Source: an uncultured Eubacteriales bacterium (GTDB taxonomy: Bacteria > Bacillota > Clostridia > Oscillospirales > CAG-382). From it: a stretch of 64,000 bases of DNA. A model generated the notes under the pieces. The model saw only the letters and a list, made by a program, of their open reading frames with translations, ran no database searches and was not told the DNA's origin. Below, in pieces: positions 16,215 to 27,088 of this stretch (within the stretch, counting starts at the first letter, position 1; each line of letters opens with the position of its first letter). Location of the stretch: contig URJL01000003.1 in the NCBI GenBank assembly GCA_900548115.1, forward strand, positions 17,288-81,287. The letters run 5' to 3'. The position numbers and the translations under genes were made by a program.

Positions 16215-19200
16215 ACCGTGCCCTCCTTGTCTTTTTCGTTTTTGTTTTCTCCTAAAAGCGCTTCGACTTCAAAGAGCAGCTTTTGCGGATCGAGATATAA
16301 AGCCGCACTGTCCAAATGCAGAAGCGCGGGATTCTTCGAAAGATCGGGGATCAGTCCTTCCGAATCGAAACGGCAGTTCTTGCGGTTTTGCCCTTCGCCG
16401 AACACAACGCCGCGCCCGTCTCGCAAAAGCGCACAGGGAATTTTGTGCTTCGTAAGAAGACGGCAGAATTCGACGGCGCTTGCCTCGACGTTTCTCGTCG
16501 GGCGGTACGGGTCGTAAAGGGCGTCGATCCCCTCGGATGCCGCCGTCGAAAGCGATGCGGCAAAGAGCGCCGCGCGCGAACCGAGAAGGTCGGGATAGCG
16601 GTGCGGAGCAAAGGTCGAGACGAGAACCGCGCGTTTTGTATCCGCCCCGCAAAGTGCGGACAAAAGAGAGGCAGGCTTCTCGGCGGGAACGTCGATGTCG
16701 CCGCCCTCCGCGCCGTAAGCGGCGCCGAGCAGAACCAGATCGTAATGCCGATAAAGCTTGACTTCGGCGGGAAGAATATCGATGCGGCGTTCCTTTACCG
16801 CACGGTCGGCGGCGGGGCTTTTTTCGCAAAGAATGCGCAAAACACCCCTCAGCGCGCCGAGCTGTCCGCGGTTTGCGGCAAGAAGTGCGATTTTTTGTTC
16901 GGGGTCTTTCTCGAGTGCCTTCAGAACCTCCAGCCCCACGGTCTGTGCCTCGGGAACGTTCTTTCCGCTCTCGCGGTCAAAGCCCGAAACGGGGGAGAGA
17001 AAATGCGAAAGAGCCTCGGCACGTTTCCCGTCCGAAGGTGCGGGCGAAAAGACCGCGATGCCGCCCCGCCGCAAAAGAGCCGCCGCCGAAGCCGAAAGCT
17101 CGGTCTGCGGATCGGACAAGAAAAGCTTGTGCTTGGCATGAGGAAGAGCGGACAGGATTCTTTCGGGGGTGAGCCGTCCCGCGTCGAGCACCGCGACGGT
17201 CTCAAAGCCCGACAAAAATCCCGTGCGGGAGGGCTGTGCCGTCACAATGGGGAAGAGGGTGCGCAAAAGGTCGCCGTGACGAAGAAGAATGTCCTCGGCG
17301 CAAACGCTCTCGCGCGAAAGATCGTCCGAAAAGGCCGCGGCTTTTTCGGGATTTTCGCGAAGGTAAGCGCCCACGCGGCGGAGATACAGCTCGCGCACGG
17401 CGCGGCGGTTGTCCCGAAGACGCTTTTCGTGAAGACCGCACAGACGTGCGGCGTCACGCCCGTAATCGGGATAAGAAAGAAGCTTTTTGCCGCACAGGGC
17501 AATTTGCTTTAAAATCAGGTGTAACTGGGAGCGAAGGAAGATCGCTTCGACCCCCGCCGTCGCCGCGTGCGTTTCGAGATAATCGACGAAAACCGAAATC
17601 CCGAGCTTGCGGCAGCGCGCCGCACAGCGGTTATATTCACAGACGCGCGGAAGAATATCCGCCGCGCTCTGCCAGTCGCAGAGAAGAGCATACAGCCCGT
17701 TATCCGAAAGAATGCCGTCTTCAAAGCAGAGCGCGTAAAGATCGACGCCGAGCATTGATGCGAGACGCAAAAAACTGCTCTCATCCGAGAACATGCGGTC
17801 GAAAAGCCCCGCCGCCGAAACGACGGCTCCGGAAAGCTCTTCGTCCGAAGCAAGACGGCTTGCCGCGTCGGGCAGAGCCTTTGCCGCTTTTTTTCGCGCT
17901 TCGGTGTCGGTGCCGAAGATCTTTTTCAGCAAAACGTCGGCGTTTTTGGCAAAATCCGAAAGGGCGAAAAGCTTTTGAAAATCGGTGCCCGTTCCGTTCC
18001 AGTACCCCGCAAAATACGGTGCGACTTCGTTGCTTTCTTCGTCAAAGCGGGCGCAAAGCTCGGACAGACGGTAAAGAGAGTGCAAAACCTCGGCAGTGCC
18101 TTTTTTCGCACTGTCCGAAAATGCGGGTTCGACCGTGCGGTAGGCGTTTACGGTTTTGGTGATATCGGATCGGGACAGGTCGTGTCCGCTCGCCCACTTG
18201 TCAAAAAGATCCTTCGCGTCGAGCGAAAAGATTCCCTCGTCAAATTCGCAAAGTCCCTCTTTTTCGCGCAGAATGTCCGCCGCAAGCTCCGAAAGAGCGC
18301 AGAGTTTCTGCGAGACCGCATAGACATCGCCCGCCAAAAGCTCGCCCGTTATGCCCGCGTCACAGCGCTTGAGCAAAAGGACGGAAAGTGAGAGAAGGGC
18401 GTACAGTGAGGGGAGCGAGAAAATGTCGGAGGGCACAAAGCCCATGCTTTCGGAGACCGTTCGGGCGGCGGGCAAAAATTCCTCGGCGGCAAGACGGCAT
18501 TTTTCCAAAAGGTGCGCCACGGTGGGAAGCGCAAGTTCGTTCTCGGTCGTGCCGACCGAAAAAAAGGGATGTTCTTTATACGGTCGGTCGGGGAAAAGAG
18601 CGCGCGCCGCGCGGCACAGCTCATGCTGGGCTTCAAACAGCGCTTCGACCGACGCTTTGCCCATATCGGGATAGAAGATCGTTTCGGGTTCGATTCGGAT
18701 CTCGCGTTCCTCTTCGGACAAATTTTCACCTGCGGCGGTGTAGGCGCGCGCGGCGTCGTAAAACGAAAAGGCAAAATCAAAGCGCTTCGCTTTGGCGTCG
18801 TGATAGGCAAAAAGACGGTCGCGCAAAAGAACGTATTCCTCCGCCTCCGCGTCGGAAAGAGTGCTCTCGTTCTTGCCTTCGACTTCGCCGCTTTCTCCGT
18901 TTTCGGCTTCGGAAAGAGCGGCGGAGGACAGCGCCGCAAGCTTTGTGCGGAGCACCTCCTTCGTCTCACAGCCGTCGTGCAGAGGGAGAACGCACTCGGA
19001 AAGCCCGCAGTCGTCAAAAGATGCTTCAAGCGCCGAGAGCGAAGACGTTTCTTCGGCGCAGATCAGCGTCGAAAAGCCGAGCCGCAGATTATTCTGCGCG
19101 GCGGCAAGCACCGCATCGGAAAAGAGCGCCGCGTCACCCGATGACAAAAGCAGATCTTCGTCGCGGCAAAGCGCGGCGGCAAGAAGAGCATCGCCGTCAA

Positions 19201-21106
19201 ACGGTGAAAGAAGCGTTTCCGAAAGCTTTCGCACCGTTTCTTTGTTTGCGCGCACTCTCTCATCGGGGAGCGCGGGAGACGTTTTTTCTTCGTCGGAAAG
19301 CAGAAAAGAGGCGGTTTTGTCGGCGAGAATCTTATCGCTTTTATCGACGATATCAAAGGCGAGAACGCTGTTCCGATACGGAAAAGCGCCGATTGCCGCT
19401 TCTTTGATAAAGGTATACCCGCTTTTTTCGCAGAGCGTTTCGAAGCAGGTCATGATGTCGGAAAAATCGTTCCCGGGCAGTCCGTAGCGCTCGAAAAACG
19501 CCCCGGCACCGAGACGCTTTACCGTCTCGCATAAAAGGCGGTTGACATACGGCACTTTCGCCGTAAAACGAAGAAAAAGACGGTTGCCCGACACGGCAAG
19601 ATGAACGGGATAAAGAGCGGCGGGCGCGAGCTTTTCGGAATAACGAAGAAAACCGCAGGCAAGATACAGTTCTTTTTCCCCGTCCTCGGTCGTGCCGAGA
19701 AGCGCTTCGGCTTCGGAGAGCTGCAGTGCGAGACTCTGCGGAACGCCGAGCGTATTTTTGCGCTCAAGCTCCGAAAGGGCGGCGCGGTAAGCGGCAATAT
19801 GCCGTTCCAACTCATCTTTTTCCGCACGGTTCAGCTCCGACGTGCGGGACGGCGCGGGAAACAGAGCGCTTATGCCGTCGGAATACGGCGCGATCTTTTG
19901 AAGATCCGCAAGATCCGCCGTCCCCGCAAGGGCGTATTCGACCTCCTTTGCCGCAAGAGACGGCAGAAGGGAAAAATCGGAAAAATGAACGAAAATGCCG
20001 CCGTGTTCTTCGAACGAATAGGAAAGAAGCGGCGTTTTATCGGTGTGCGTCAGCGATTCCGCAAGGGACGAAAGCGTGTTTTTCTTGGTGTCGGGCGCTT
20101 TGCGGAGCGTTTCGAGAAACGCCTTTTCGTGCGGGGCGTCTTCGGGATACAGCCCGAAAAAGTCCGCGCCGCCCGCAAGGACCCGTCCGATATCGACGAT
20201 GAAGGCGGGATTCAAGTCCCGAAGCTCCTCCTCCGCCTTGTGGCAGGCGTCGGAAAGATCCACGCTGTGTCCCGTGAAGAGGCAGGAGACATCAAAGACC
20301 GCCGCACGGCGCGTGCCGAGAGCCGACAAAAGACGCGCGTGAGAAAGCCCGACCGCACGATCAAAAACGCCCTCTTCGGCAACGCCGCAGAAAAGATGCG
20401 GCGCTTTTCCGCCGCGAAAGGCGGCGACAATCGGCGAAAATCCGACGCGCAGAGCCGCACAGCAGAAAAGCTGTGCCATTTCAAGAGGCGACGCCATGCG
20501 GGCGCGCCCCGTGTACAGCGTTCGGATATCGTCGAAGGGCGTATTTTTGCGAAGAAAATCGCAGTCTTTTACGGAATAGATGATCGCTTCGCGCTTGAGA
20601 GAAGCGTAAAGCGCTTCGAGATCCCGAGGCGGCACTTTTTCGATGATGCGGGAGATTTCGGAATGAAACGGCGAAAGGCAAACGGCAAAATACGCGCTTG
20701 CCGCCCCGACCGGATAGGTGCGGGCAGGCAGCAGCGTGATCGGAGCGTCGCCCGAAAAGCGGACGCCGTCGATCAGCGCTTCCACGCAGATCTTGCCCGT
20801 GACGGGCGCCTTCAGATTGCGGAAAAAGTCTTTTTTCAGACGAAAGTCGGCGTTCTGAAGGTCAAAATGCAGATCGCCCTCGGTCTCGCGGAAGAAAAGC
20901 TCGCCGCCCGAAAAAACACATTTTTCCGAGAAAAAGCCCGATTTCGAGAGTCCGTATACCGAAAGCGACACGGAATGAGCCGAAAGTCCCGCAAGACCGC
21001 GTATTGTCACCGAGGAAAGAATCGGTGTGTGCAGTGCGCAAAAGCCGAGCGAATAAACGGGAGTCGCTGCGGGAATGATTTTTACGGATTCGGATTTTAT
21101 CATCAT
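16211..21106 (-). CDS. Giant DUF4011/superfamily-1 helicase-like protein with lost ATPase motifs
   Basis: The 1631-residue protein (ATG 21106, AGGA upstream) follows the plan of large DUF4011/AAA_11/AAA_12 proteins. An N-terminal beta-domain comes first, then a transglutaminase-like region (EMAQLFCCAALRVGFSPIV, about residues 209-227). A DUF4011-like region spans about 350-535 (ELYLACGFLRY, PVHLAVSGN). Helicase-like segments follow. Where GPPGTGKSQT should stand (about residues 650-665, bases 19110-19160) it reads LLLSSGDAALFSDA, followed by a well-matching LICAEETSSLSAL and LPLHDG. Where DEASQ and GDPKQLPP should stand (about 17100-17215) it reads LDAGRL and SDPQTEL. The reading frame is intact over 4.9 kb and overlaps mreB, so it looks like a maintained pseudo-enzyme. 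Family assignment is by eye. Confidence 0.7.
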   Translation of the reverse strand: MMIKSESVKIIPAATPVYSLGFCALHTPILSSVTIRGLAGLSAHSVSLSVYGLSKSGFFSEKCVFSGGELFFRETEGDLHFDLQNADFRLKKDFFRNLKAPVTGKICVEALIDGVRFSGDAPITLLPARTYPVGAASAYFAVCLSPFHSEISRIIEKVPPRDLEALYASLKREAIIYSVKDCDFLRKNTPFDDIRTLYTGRARMASPLEMAQLFCCAALRVGFSPIVAAFRGGKAPHLFCGVAEEGVFDRAVGLSHARLLSALGTRRAAVFDVSCLFTGHSVDLSDACHKAEEELRDLNPAFIVDIGRVLAGGADFFGLYPEDAPHEKAFLETLRKAPDTKKNTLSSLAESLTHTDKTPLLSYSFEEHGGIFVHFSDFSLLPSLAAKEVEYALAGTADLADLQKIAPYSDGISALFPAPSRTSELNRAEKDELERHIAAYRAALSELERKNTLGVPQSLALQLSEAEALLGTTEDGEKELYLACGFLRYSEKLAPAALYPVHLAVSGNRLFLRFTAKVPYVNRLLCETVKRLGAGAFFERYGLPGNDFSDIMTCFETLCEKSGYTFIKEAAIGAFPYRNSVLAFDIVDKSDKILADKTASFLLSDEEKTSPALPDERVRANKETVRKLSETLLSPFDGDALLAAALCRDEDLLLSSGDAALFSDAVLAAAQNNLRLGFSTLICAEETSSLSALEASFDDCGLSECVLPLHDGCETKEVLRTKLAALSSAALSEAENGESGEVEGKNESTLSDAEAEEYVLLRDRLFAYHDAKAKRFDFAFSFYDAARAYTAAGENLSEEEREIRIEPETIFYPDMGKASVEALFEAQHELCRAARALFPDRPYKEHPFFSVGTTENELALPTVAHLLEKCRLAAEEFLPAARTVSESMGFVPSDIFSLPSLYALLSLSVLLLKRCDAGITGELLAGDVYAVSQKLCALSELAADILREKEGLCEFDEGIFSLDAKDLFDKWASGHDLSRSDITKTVNAYRTVEPAFSDSAKKGTAEVLHSLYRLSELCARFDEESNEVAPYFAGYWNGTGTDFQKLFALSDFAKNADVLLKKIFGTDTEARKKAAKALPDAASRLASDEELSGAVVSAAGLFDRMFSDESSFLRLASMLGVDLYALCFEDGILSDNGLYALLCDWQSAADILPRVCEYNRCAARCRKLGISVFVDYLETHAATAGVEAIFLRSQLHLILKQIALCGKKLLSYPDYGRDAARLCGLHEKRLRDNRRAVRELYLRRVGAYLRENPEKAAAFSDDLSRESVCAEDILLRHGDLLRTLFPIVTAQPSRTGFLSGFETVAVLDAGRLTPERILSALPHAKHKLFLSDPQTELSASAAALLRRGGIAVFSPAPSDGKRAEALSHFLSPVSGFDRESGKNVPEAQTVGLEVLKALEKDPEQKIALLAANRGQLGALRGVLRILCEKSPAADRAVKERRIDILPAEVKLYRHYDLVLLGAAYGAEGGDIDVPAEKPASLLSALCGADTKRAVLVSTFAPHRYPDLLGSRAALFAASLSTAASEGIDALYDPYRPTRNVEASAVEFCRLLTKHKIPCALLRDGRGVVFGEGQNRKNCRFDSEGLIPDLSKNPALLHLDSAALYLDPQKLLFEVEALLGENKNEKDKEGTV

Positions 21107-21146
21107 AAACAAACTGTCCTGTTCCAAAAAATAAGAATACAAATAC

Positions 21147-21175
21147 AGTATAACAAATTTTCGGCGATATTTCAA
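21147..21175 (-). promoter_or_regulatory. Sigma-A promoter of the giant gene-mreB transcript
   Basis: On the minus strand: TTGAAA (21175-21170), 17-base spacer, TATACT (21152-21147), about 40 bases before the start. Confidence 0.8.
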
Positions 21176-21277
21176 CCTTTTTCGCGACACTTTCGCCTCT
21201 TTTTGCGAAAAGACGCGCGGGGCTTTTGCGTTTTGCCCGCGCGGCGGGAGAAATAATCCCGAAAAATGTTTTTTCTG

Positions 21278-21306
21278 TTGACAAACCGACGAGATTTTCT
21301 TATAAT
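21278..21306 (+). promoter_or_regulatory. Consensus sigma-A promoter of the glucokinase gene
   Basis: TTGACA (21278-21283), 17-base spacer, TATAAT (21301-21306): a perfect consensus, so high expression is expected. Confidence 0.92.
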
Positions 21307-21360
21307 AAAGAAGTACGCGGAAAATATTTCCGCAATTTACAAAAAAGCAAGGAGAAAGCT

Positions 21361-22317
21361 ATGTATTATATCGGTGTTGACCTCGGCGGTACCAACATTG
21401 CCATCGGTATCGTAAACGAGGAAGGTAAGATCCTGCGCAAGGGAAGCGTTCCCACCAAGGCGGACCGCGAAGCGGACGAGATCATCAAGGACATGGCGGC
21501 GCTGGCGAAGAAGCTGTGCGACGACCAAGGCATTTCGGTCGACGAAGTGGAATATGCCGGCATCGCAACGCCCGGAACGGCGGACAGCGTATCGGGCGAG
21601 GTGGTCTATGCCAACAACCTTCCGTTCCTTCATTATCCCCTCGCAAAGAAGCTGCGCGAATTCCTCGGCGTGAAGAAGGTTCTGATCGAGAATGATGCCA
21701 ACGCCGCCGCCAAGGGTGAGGTTGCCTGCGGCGCGTCGAAGGGACACAAAAATTCGGTCATGATTACGCTCGGAACGGGTCTCGGCGGCGGTATCGTCAT
21801 CGACAACAAGATCTATTCGGGCTTTAACTTCTCGGGTGCGGAGCTGGGACACACCGTTATCGAATACAACGGCAGACCCTGCTCGTGCGGAAGACGCGGC
21901 TGCTGGGAGGCGTACAGCTCGGCGACGGGTCTTATCAATATGACCAAGGACAAGATGAAGGAATGCAAGGACACGATCATGTGGGAAATGTGCGGCGGCA
22001 AGCTTGAAAACGCCGGCGGCAGAACCGCTTTCGACGCCATGCGCAAGGGCGACAAGGCGGGCAAGGAAGTGGTCGATATGTATATCGCGTATCTTGCGGC
22101 GGGAACGGTCAACATGATCAACATCTTCCAGCCCGAAGTATTGGTCATCGGCGGCGGTATCTGCAACGAGAAGGAATATCTCACGAAGCCCCTTCAGGAG
22201 ATTATCGACCGCGAACAGTATTCGCGCAACAACCCCGAGGATCTGAAGACCAAGGTGCGCATTGCCGCCCTCGGAAACGACGCCGGCATTATCGGCGCCG
22301 CCATGCTCGGATTATAA
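21361..22317 (+). CDS. glcK: ROK-family glucokinase
   Basis: The 318-residue protein starts MYYIGVDLGGTNIAIGIV, the ASKHA phosphate-1 motif (DLGGTN). It carries the ROK zinc site CSCGRRGCWE and LGTGLGGGIV. It phosphorylates glucose, and possibly related hexoses such as N-acetyl sugars, with ATP in the cytosol. RBS AAGGAG is at ideal spacing, and a consensus promoter and a terminator make it a single-gene unit. Codon use (GGC, AAG, ATC) looks more biased than in the neighbours, in keeping with strong expression. It could supply the kinase step missing from the nag-like operon. Confidence 0.95.
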   Translation: MYYIGVDLGGTNIAIGIVNEEGKILRKGSVPTKADREADEIIKDMAALAKKLCDDQGISVDEVEYAGIATPGTADSVSGEVVYANNLPFLHYPLAKKLREFLGVKKVLIENDANAAAKGEVACGASKGHKNSVMITLGTGLGGGIVIDNKIYSGFNFSGAELGHTVIEYNGRPCSCGRRGCWEAYSSATGLINMTKDKMKECKDTIMWEMCGGKLENAGGRTAFDAMRKGDKAGKEVVDMYIAYLAAGTVNMINIFQPEVLVIGGGICNEKEYLTKPLQEIIDREQYSRNNPEDLKTKVRIAALGNDAGIIGAAMLGL

Positions 22318-22354
22318 TTCTTGCGGCGTAAACGGCGCAAAGTGAGAAATTTAT

Positions 22355-22398
22355 CCGATGACCCCGTGAAAACGATTCGCGGGGTCATCGGCGTATTT
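22355..22398 (+). terminator. Terminator after glucokinase
   Basis: A perfect 12-bp stem (22355-22366 with 22380-22391), 13-base loop, then GTATTTTC. Confidence 0.75.
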
Positions 22399-22441
22399 TC
22401 GATGAATTTGTAACAAAAACCGAAAAATGAATATTTTCCTA

Positions 22442-22470
22442 TTGAAATTTGCAAAAATGTGGTGTATAAT
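22442..22470 (+). promoter_or_regulatory. Sigma-A promoter of asnS
   Basis: TTGAAA (22442-22447), 17-base spacer, TATAAT (22465-22470). No T-box leader is present in the about 75 bases between promoter and gene. Confidence 0.88.
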
Positions 22471-22551
22471 AGTTGGGTGTTCCGAATTTGAAGGATTTTT
22501 GCATTTTTACAATTGAAAATTATTCATTTGGAAAGCGAACAGGAGAAAACC

Positions 22552-23946
<1,395 letters not shown>

Positions 23947-23987
23947 TACGCTGTTCGCGCTCCCGTTGCAAGAAGGAGTTTTGTTCC

Positions 23988-25265
23988 ATGAAGTATACGA
24001 CCCTTACAAAAGACGAGCTTTCGTCGCAGAAAAAAGCACTGGAAGAAGAATACAAAGCCCTGTGCGAAAAGCACCTTTCGCTCGACATGTCGCGCGGAAA
24101 GCCCGAAAAGCGTCAGCTTGAGCTTTCCGAGCAGATGCTCACCACCATTTCCCGCAACGAGGACTGTTATGCCGACAACGGCACCGACTGCCGAAATTAC
24201 GGACTGGTGGACGGCATTGAGGACGCAAAGAAGCTTTTTGCCGATATTTTGGAAGTCCGCCCCGAAAACGTCATTGTCGGCGGAAACTCCAGCTTGAATC
24301 TGATGTATGACGCGATGGTTCGCTGTCTTCTGTACGGCGTAAACGGCGGCAACGGTCCGTGGGTGAAAAACAAGATCAACAAATTTCTCTGTCCCGTCCC
24401 CGGTTATGACCGCCATTTCGGTATCTGTGAATCGCTCGGAATCGAGATGATCAACATTCCCATGACCGAAAACGGCCCCGATATGGACGAGGTGGAAAAG
24501 TGGGTGAAGGATCCCGATGTGCGCGGCATTTGGTGCGTTCCGAAGTATTCCAACCCCGAAGGATACACCTATTCGGACGAGACGGTGAAACGCTTTGCGG
24601 CGCTCACACCCGCCTCGAAGGATTTTCGTATTTTCTGGGATAACGCCTACTGCATTCACGACCTTTACGACGAGGGCGACACCCTTCTCAACATCATCGA
24701 CGAATGCGAAAAGGAGGGTCATCCGAATCTTCCGTATGTGTTCATGTCGACCTCCAAAATTACATATCCCGGTTCGGGCGTTTCGGTAATGGCGTCGTCG
24801 GTCGGCAACATCGAGCATATCAAAAAGGTCATGGCGTATCAGACCATCGGACACGATAAGATGAACATGCTTCGTCATGTGAAATATTTTAAAGACGCCG
24901 ACGGTATGCGCGCTTATATGAGGAAGCACGCCGAAATTCTGCGCCCGAAATTCGAAACCGTTCTTTCGGTACTGAACGAAAACCTCGGTGAGAGCGATAT
25001 TGCGGCGTGGACGAATCCGCGCGGCGGGTATTTTGTCAGCTTTAACACCCTGCCCGACTGTGCGAAGCGCACGGCGGAGCTGTGTGCAAACGCGGGCGTA
25101 AAGCTCACGGGCGCGGGCGCGACCTTCCCGTATCGCAAGGATCCGGAGGATAAAAACATCCGAATCGCACCGTCCTTCCCGACATGCGAGGAGCTTCGCG
25201 AGGCAATCGGCGTTTTGTGCGTTTGCACAAAGCTTGCCGCTGTCGAAAAATTGCTTCAAAAATAA
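23988..25265 (+). CDS. Class I aminotransferase, aspartate aminotransferase subgroup Ic type
   Basis: A 425-residue PLP enzyme. The N-terminus (LSLDMSRGKPEKRQLELSE) and PGYDRHFGICE fit the PF12897 branch of aminotransferases, which includes the subgroup Ic aspartate aminotransferases. The PLP lysine is in STSKITYPGSGVS, near residue 254, and WDNAYCIHDL holds the preceding Asp/Tyr pair. It probably interconverts aspartate/oxaloacetate with glutamate/2-oxoglutarate. RBS AAGGAG sits 9-10 bases before ATG. It lies 41 bases after asnS and may share its transcript; a hairpin follows. Confidence 0.9.
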   Translation: MKYTTLTKDELSSQKKALEEEYKALCEKHLSLDMSRGKPEKRQLELSEQMLTTISRNEDCYADNGTDCRNYGLVDGIEDAKKLFADILEVRPENVIVGGNSSLNLMYDAMVRCLLYGVNGGNGPWVKNKINKFLCPVPGYDRHFGICESLGIEMINIPMTENGPDMDEVEKWVKDPDVRGIWCVPKYSNPEGYTYSDETVKRFAALTPASKDFRIFWDNAYCIHDLYDEGDTLLNIIDECEKEGHPNLPYVFMSTSKITYPGSGVSVMASSVGNIEHIKKVMAYQTIGHDKMNMLRHVKYFKDADGMRAYMRKHAEILRPKFETVLSVLNENLGESDIAAWTNPRGGYFVSFNTLPDCAKRTAELCANAGVKLTGAGATFPYRKDPEDKNIRIAPSFPTCEELREAIGVLCVCTKLAAVEKLLQK

Positions 25266-25273
25266 AAAAATCA

Positions 25274-25299
25274 CGCCGCAAAGCTTATTCTTTGCGGCG
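25274..25299 (+). terminator. Hairpin, probable terminator after the aminotransferase
   Basis: A perfect 10-bp GC-rich stem (25274-25283 with 25290-25299) with a 6-base loop; only a short T tract (GTTTTG) follows, so it is weak. Confidence 0.6.
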
Positions 25300-25401
25300 C
25301 GACGTGTTTTGACGATAAAAAGACCGCCTGTCGGCGCGATCGGAACGACCGAAGGGATCGGAAGGAATAAAAACACGGTACGACGAGAAAGGAAAAGAAG
25401 A

Positions 25402-26838
25402 ATGAACGCAAACGAGATCTACGAAAGCCCGTTTTCCGCCCGCTATGCTTCGAAAGAGATGCAATATCTTTTTTCGGCGCAGAAAAAGTTTTCCACATGG
25501 AGAAGACTGTGGGTCGCTCTTGCCAAAGCCGAAAAAGAGCTGGGACTTGACATCACCGACGAACAGATAAACGAAATGGAATCGCACGTGGACGATATCA
25601 ATTTCGACGTGGCAAAGGCGCGCGAAAAAGAGGTGCGTCACGACGTTATGTCGCACATTTACGCCTACGGAAAGCAGTGCCCCAAGGCGGCGCCCATCAT
25701 TCATCTCGGCGCAACCTCCTGCTATGTCGGCGACAACACCGATGTGATCATCATGCGCGACGCGATGCACCTTATTTTGAAAAAGCTGGTCGGCGTGATC
25801 GCCAATCTTTCGGATTTTGCCTTGCAATACAAAGATATGCCCTGTCTCGGATATACGCACTTGCAGCCGGCGCAGACGACGACGGTCGGCAAGCGCGCGA
25901 CCCTTTGGATAAACGAGCTTTACTGCGACGTAAAAGAGCTTCGCTTCCGTCTTGCGGAGCTGAAGCTTCTCGGATCGAAGGGAACAACGGGCACGCAGGC
26001 AAGCTTTATGGAGCTTTTCGGCGGCGACGGCGAAAAGGTCAAGAAGATGGAGGAGCTGATCTGCCGCGAATTCGGCTTTGACGCCTATGTTCCCGTTTCG
26101 GGACAGACCTATTCCCGCAAGGTCGACGCGGGAATCCTCTCGACTCTTTCGCAGATCGCGCAGAGCGCGTATAAATTTTCGAACGATATGCGCCTTTTGC
26201 AGTCGTTCAAGGAAATGGAGGAACCCTTTGAAAAGAACCAGGTCGGTTCGTCCGCCATGCCGTACAAGCGCAACCCCATGCGCTGCGAGCGCATTTCGGC
26301 GTTGGCGCGCTATATCATCACCGATTCGCTGAACCCCGCTTTCACCGCCGGCACGCAGTGGTTCGAGCGCACGCTCGACGATTCCGCCAACAAGCGTATC
26401 GCCGTTGCCGAAGCGTTTTTGGCGTGCGACGGCATGCTCGATATTATGCTGAACGTCACCGACGGGCTGGTGGTATACCCCAAGATGATCCGTGCGCGGC
26501 TGATGAACGAGCTTCCCTTCATGGCGAGCGAAAACATCATGATGGACGCGGTGAAAAAGGGCGGCAACCGTCAGGAATTGCATGAGCGCATCCGCGTTCA
26601 TTCGATCGCGGCAGGCAAGAACGTCAAAGAAGAGGGCGGCAAAAACGACCTCATCGAACGAATCCTCGCCGACCCCGCTTTCGGACTTTCCGCCGAGGAA
26701 GTGGAAAAATCGCTCACGCCCGAGCATTACGTCGGCCGTGCCCCGCAGCAGGTCGAGGAATTCATCGCGGAGTATATCCGCCCGCTGCTCGAAGAGTTTT
26801 CGGGTGATATCGAACGCAAGGCGACGCTTGCGGTGTGA
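25402..26838 (+). CDS. purB: Adenylosuccinate lyase
   Basis: This 478-residue member of the fumarase/aspartase superfamily carries the signature GSSAMPYKRNPMRCE near residue 290. Further conserved blocks are HLGATSCYVGDN near residue 100 and TVGKRATLW. It acts twice in purine synthesis, releasing fumarate from SAICAR and from adenylosuccinate. The start at 25402 follows GAAAGGAAAAGAAG; frames further upstream run through the hairpin and are not plausible. A strong terminator follows, so it is effectively monocistronic or distal to the aminotransferase gene. Confidence 0.96.
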   Translation: MNANEIYESPFSARYASKEMQYLFSAQKKFSTWRRLWVALAKAEKELGLDITDEQINEMESHVDDINFDVAKAREKEVRHDVMSHIYAYGKQCPKAAPIIHLGATSCYVGDNTDVIIMRDAMHLILKKLVGVIANLSDFALQYKDMPCLGYTHLQPAQTTTVGKRATLWINELYCDVKELRFRLAELKLLGSKGTTGTQASFMELFGGDGEKVKKMEELICREFGFDAYVPVSGQTYSRKVDAGILSTLSQIAQSAYKFSNDMRLLQSFKEMEEPFEKNQVGSSAMPYKRNPMRCERISALARYIITDSLNPAFTAGTQWFERTLDDSANKRIAVAEAFLACDGMLDIMLNVTDGLVVYPKMIRARLMNELPFMASENIMMDAVKKGGNRQELHERIRVHSIAAGKNVKEEGGKNDLIERILADPAFGLSAEEVEKSLTPEHYVGRAPQQVEEFIAEYIRPLLEEFSGDIERKATLAV

Positions 26839-26862
26839 TATATCGTGTTGTTTTTATAAAGA

Positions 26863-26890
26863 AAAGCTCCCGCCGAGAGGCGGGAGCTTT
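26863..26890 (+). terminator. Terminator of purB
   Basis: A perfect 12-bp stem (26863-26874 with 26879-26890), GAGA loop, T-rich end. Confidence 0.9.
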
Positions 26891-26936
26891 GTCTGCCGAT
26901 GCGTTTTTTTCGTAGGATTGGTCATAAAGCAGGCGA

Positions 26937-26957
26937 TCAAAAGCGTTTCGCTTTTGA
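26937..26957. repeat. Small perfect hairpin in the purB-AraC gap
   Basis: A 9-bp stem (26937-26945 with 26949-26957) with a TTT loop. It may belong to the neighbouring repeat-rich element. No gene lies between 26839 and 27088. Confidence 0.5.
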
Positions 26958-27088
26958 CTGAATATAAAAATCATATCATCAGGAGATTCTTAAGGGCACA
27001 GCCCCTGAGTTTCCTTTCTTTTTGGTTACTTTTTCTTTCCGAAAAGAAAAAAAGTAACTTTGCCCGAAAAAGGGACAGACGTGTTGCA

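Noticed and set aside
19601..21256. Long open frame (551 codons) on the plus strand antisense to the giant gene
   Set aside because: It is a mirror of the GC-rich codon pattern of the minus-strand gene, has no RBS and resembles no protein family.
22471..22551. T-box riboswitch before asnS
   Set aside because: The leader is only about 75 bases and lacks the AGGGTGGNACCGCG element.
25285..26727. 480-codon minus-strand frame over purB
   Set aside because: PurB is unmistakable on the plus strand; the antisense frame is rich in Arg/His/Val shadow codons and has no family features.
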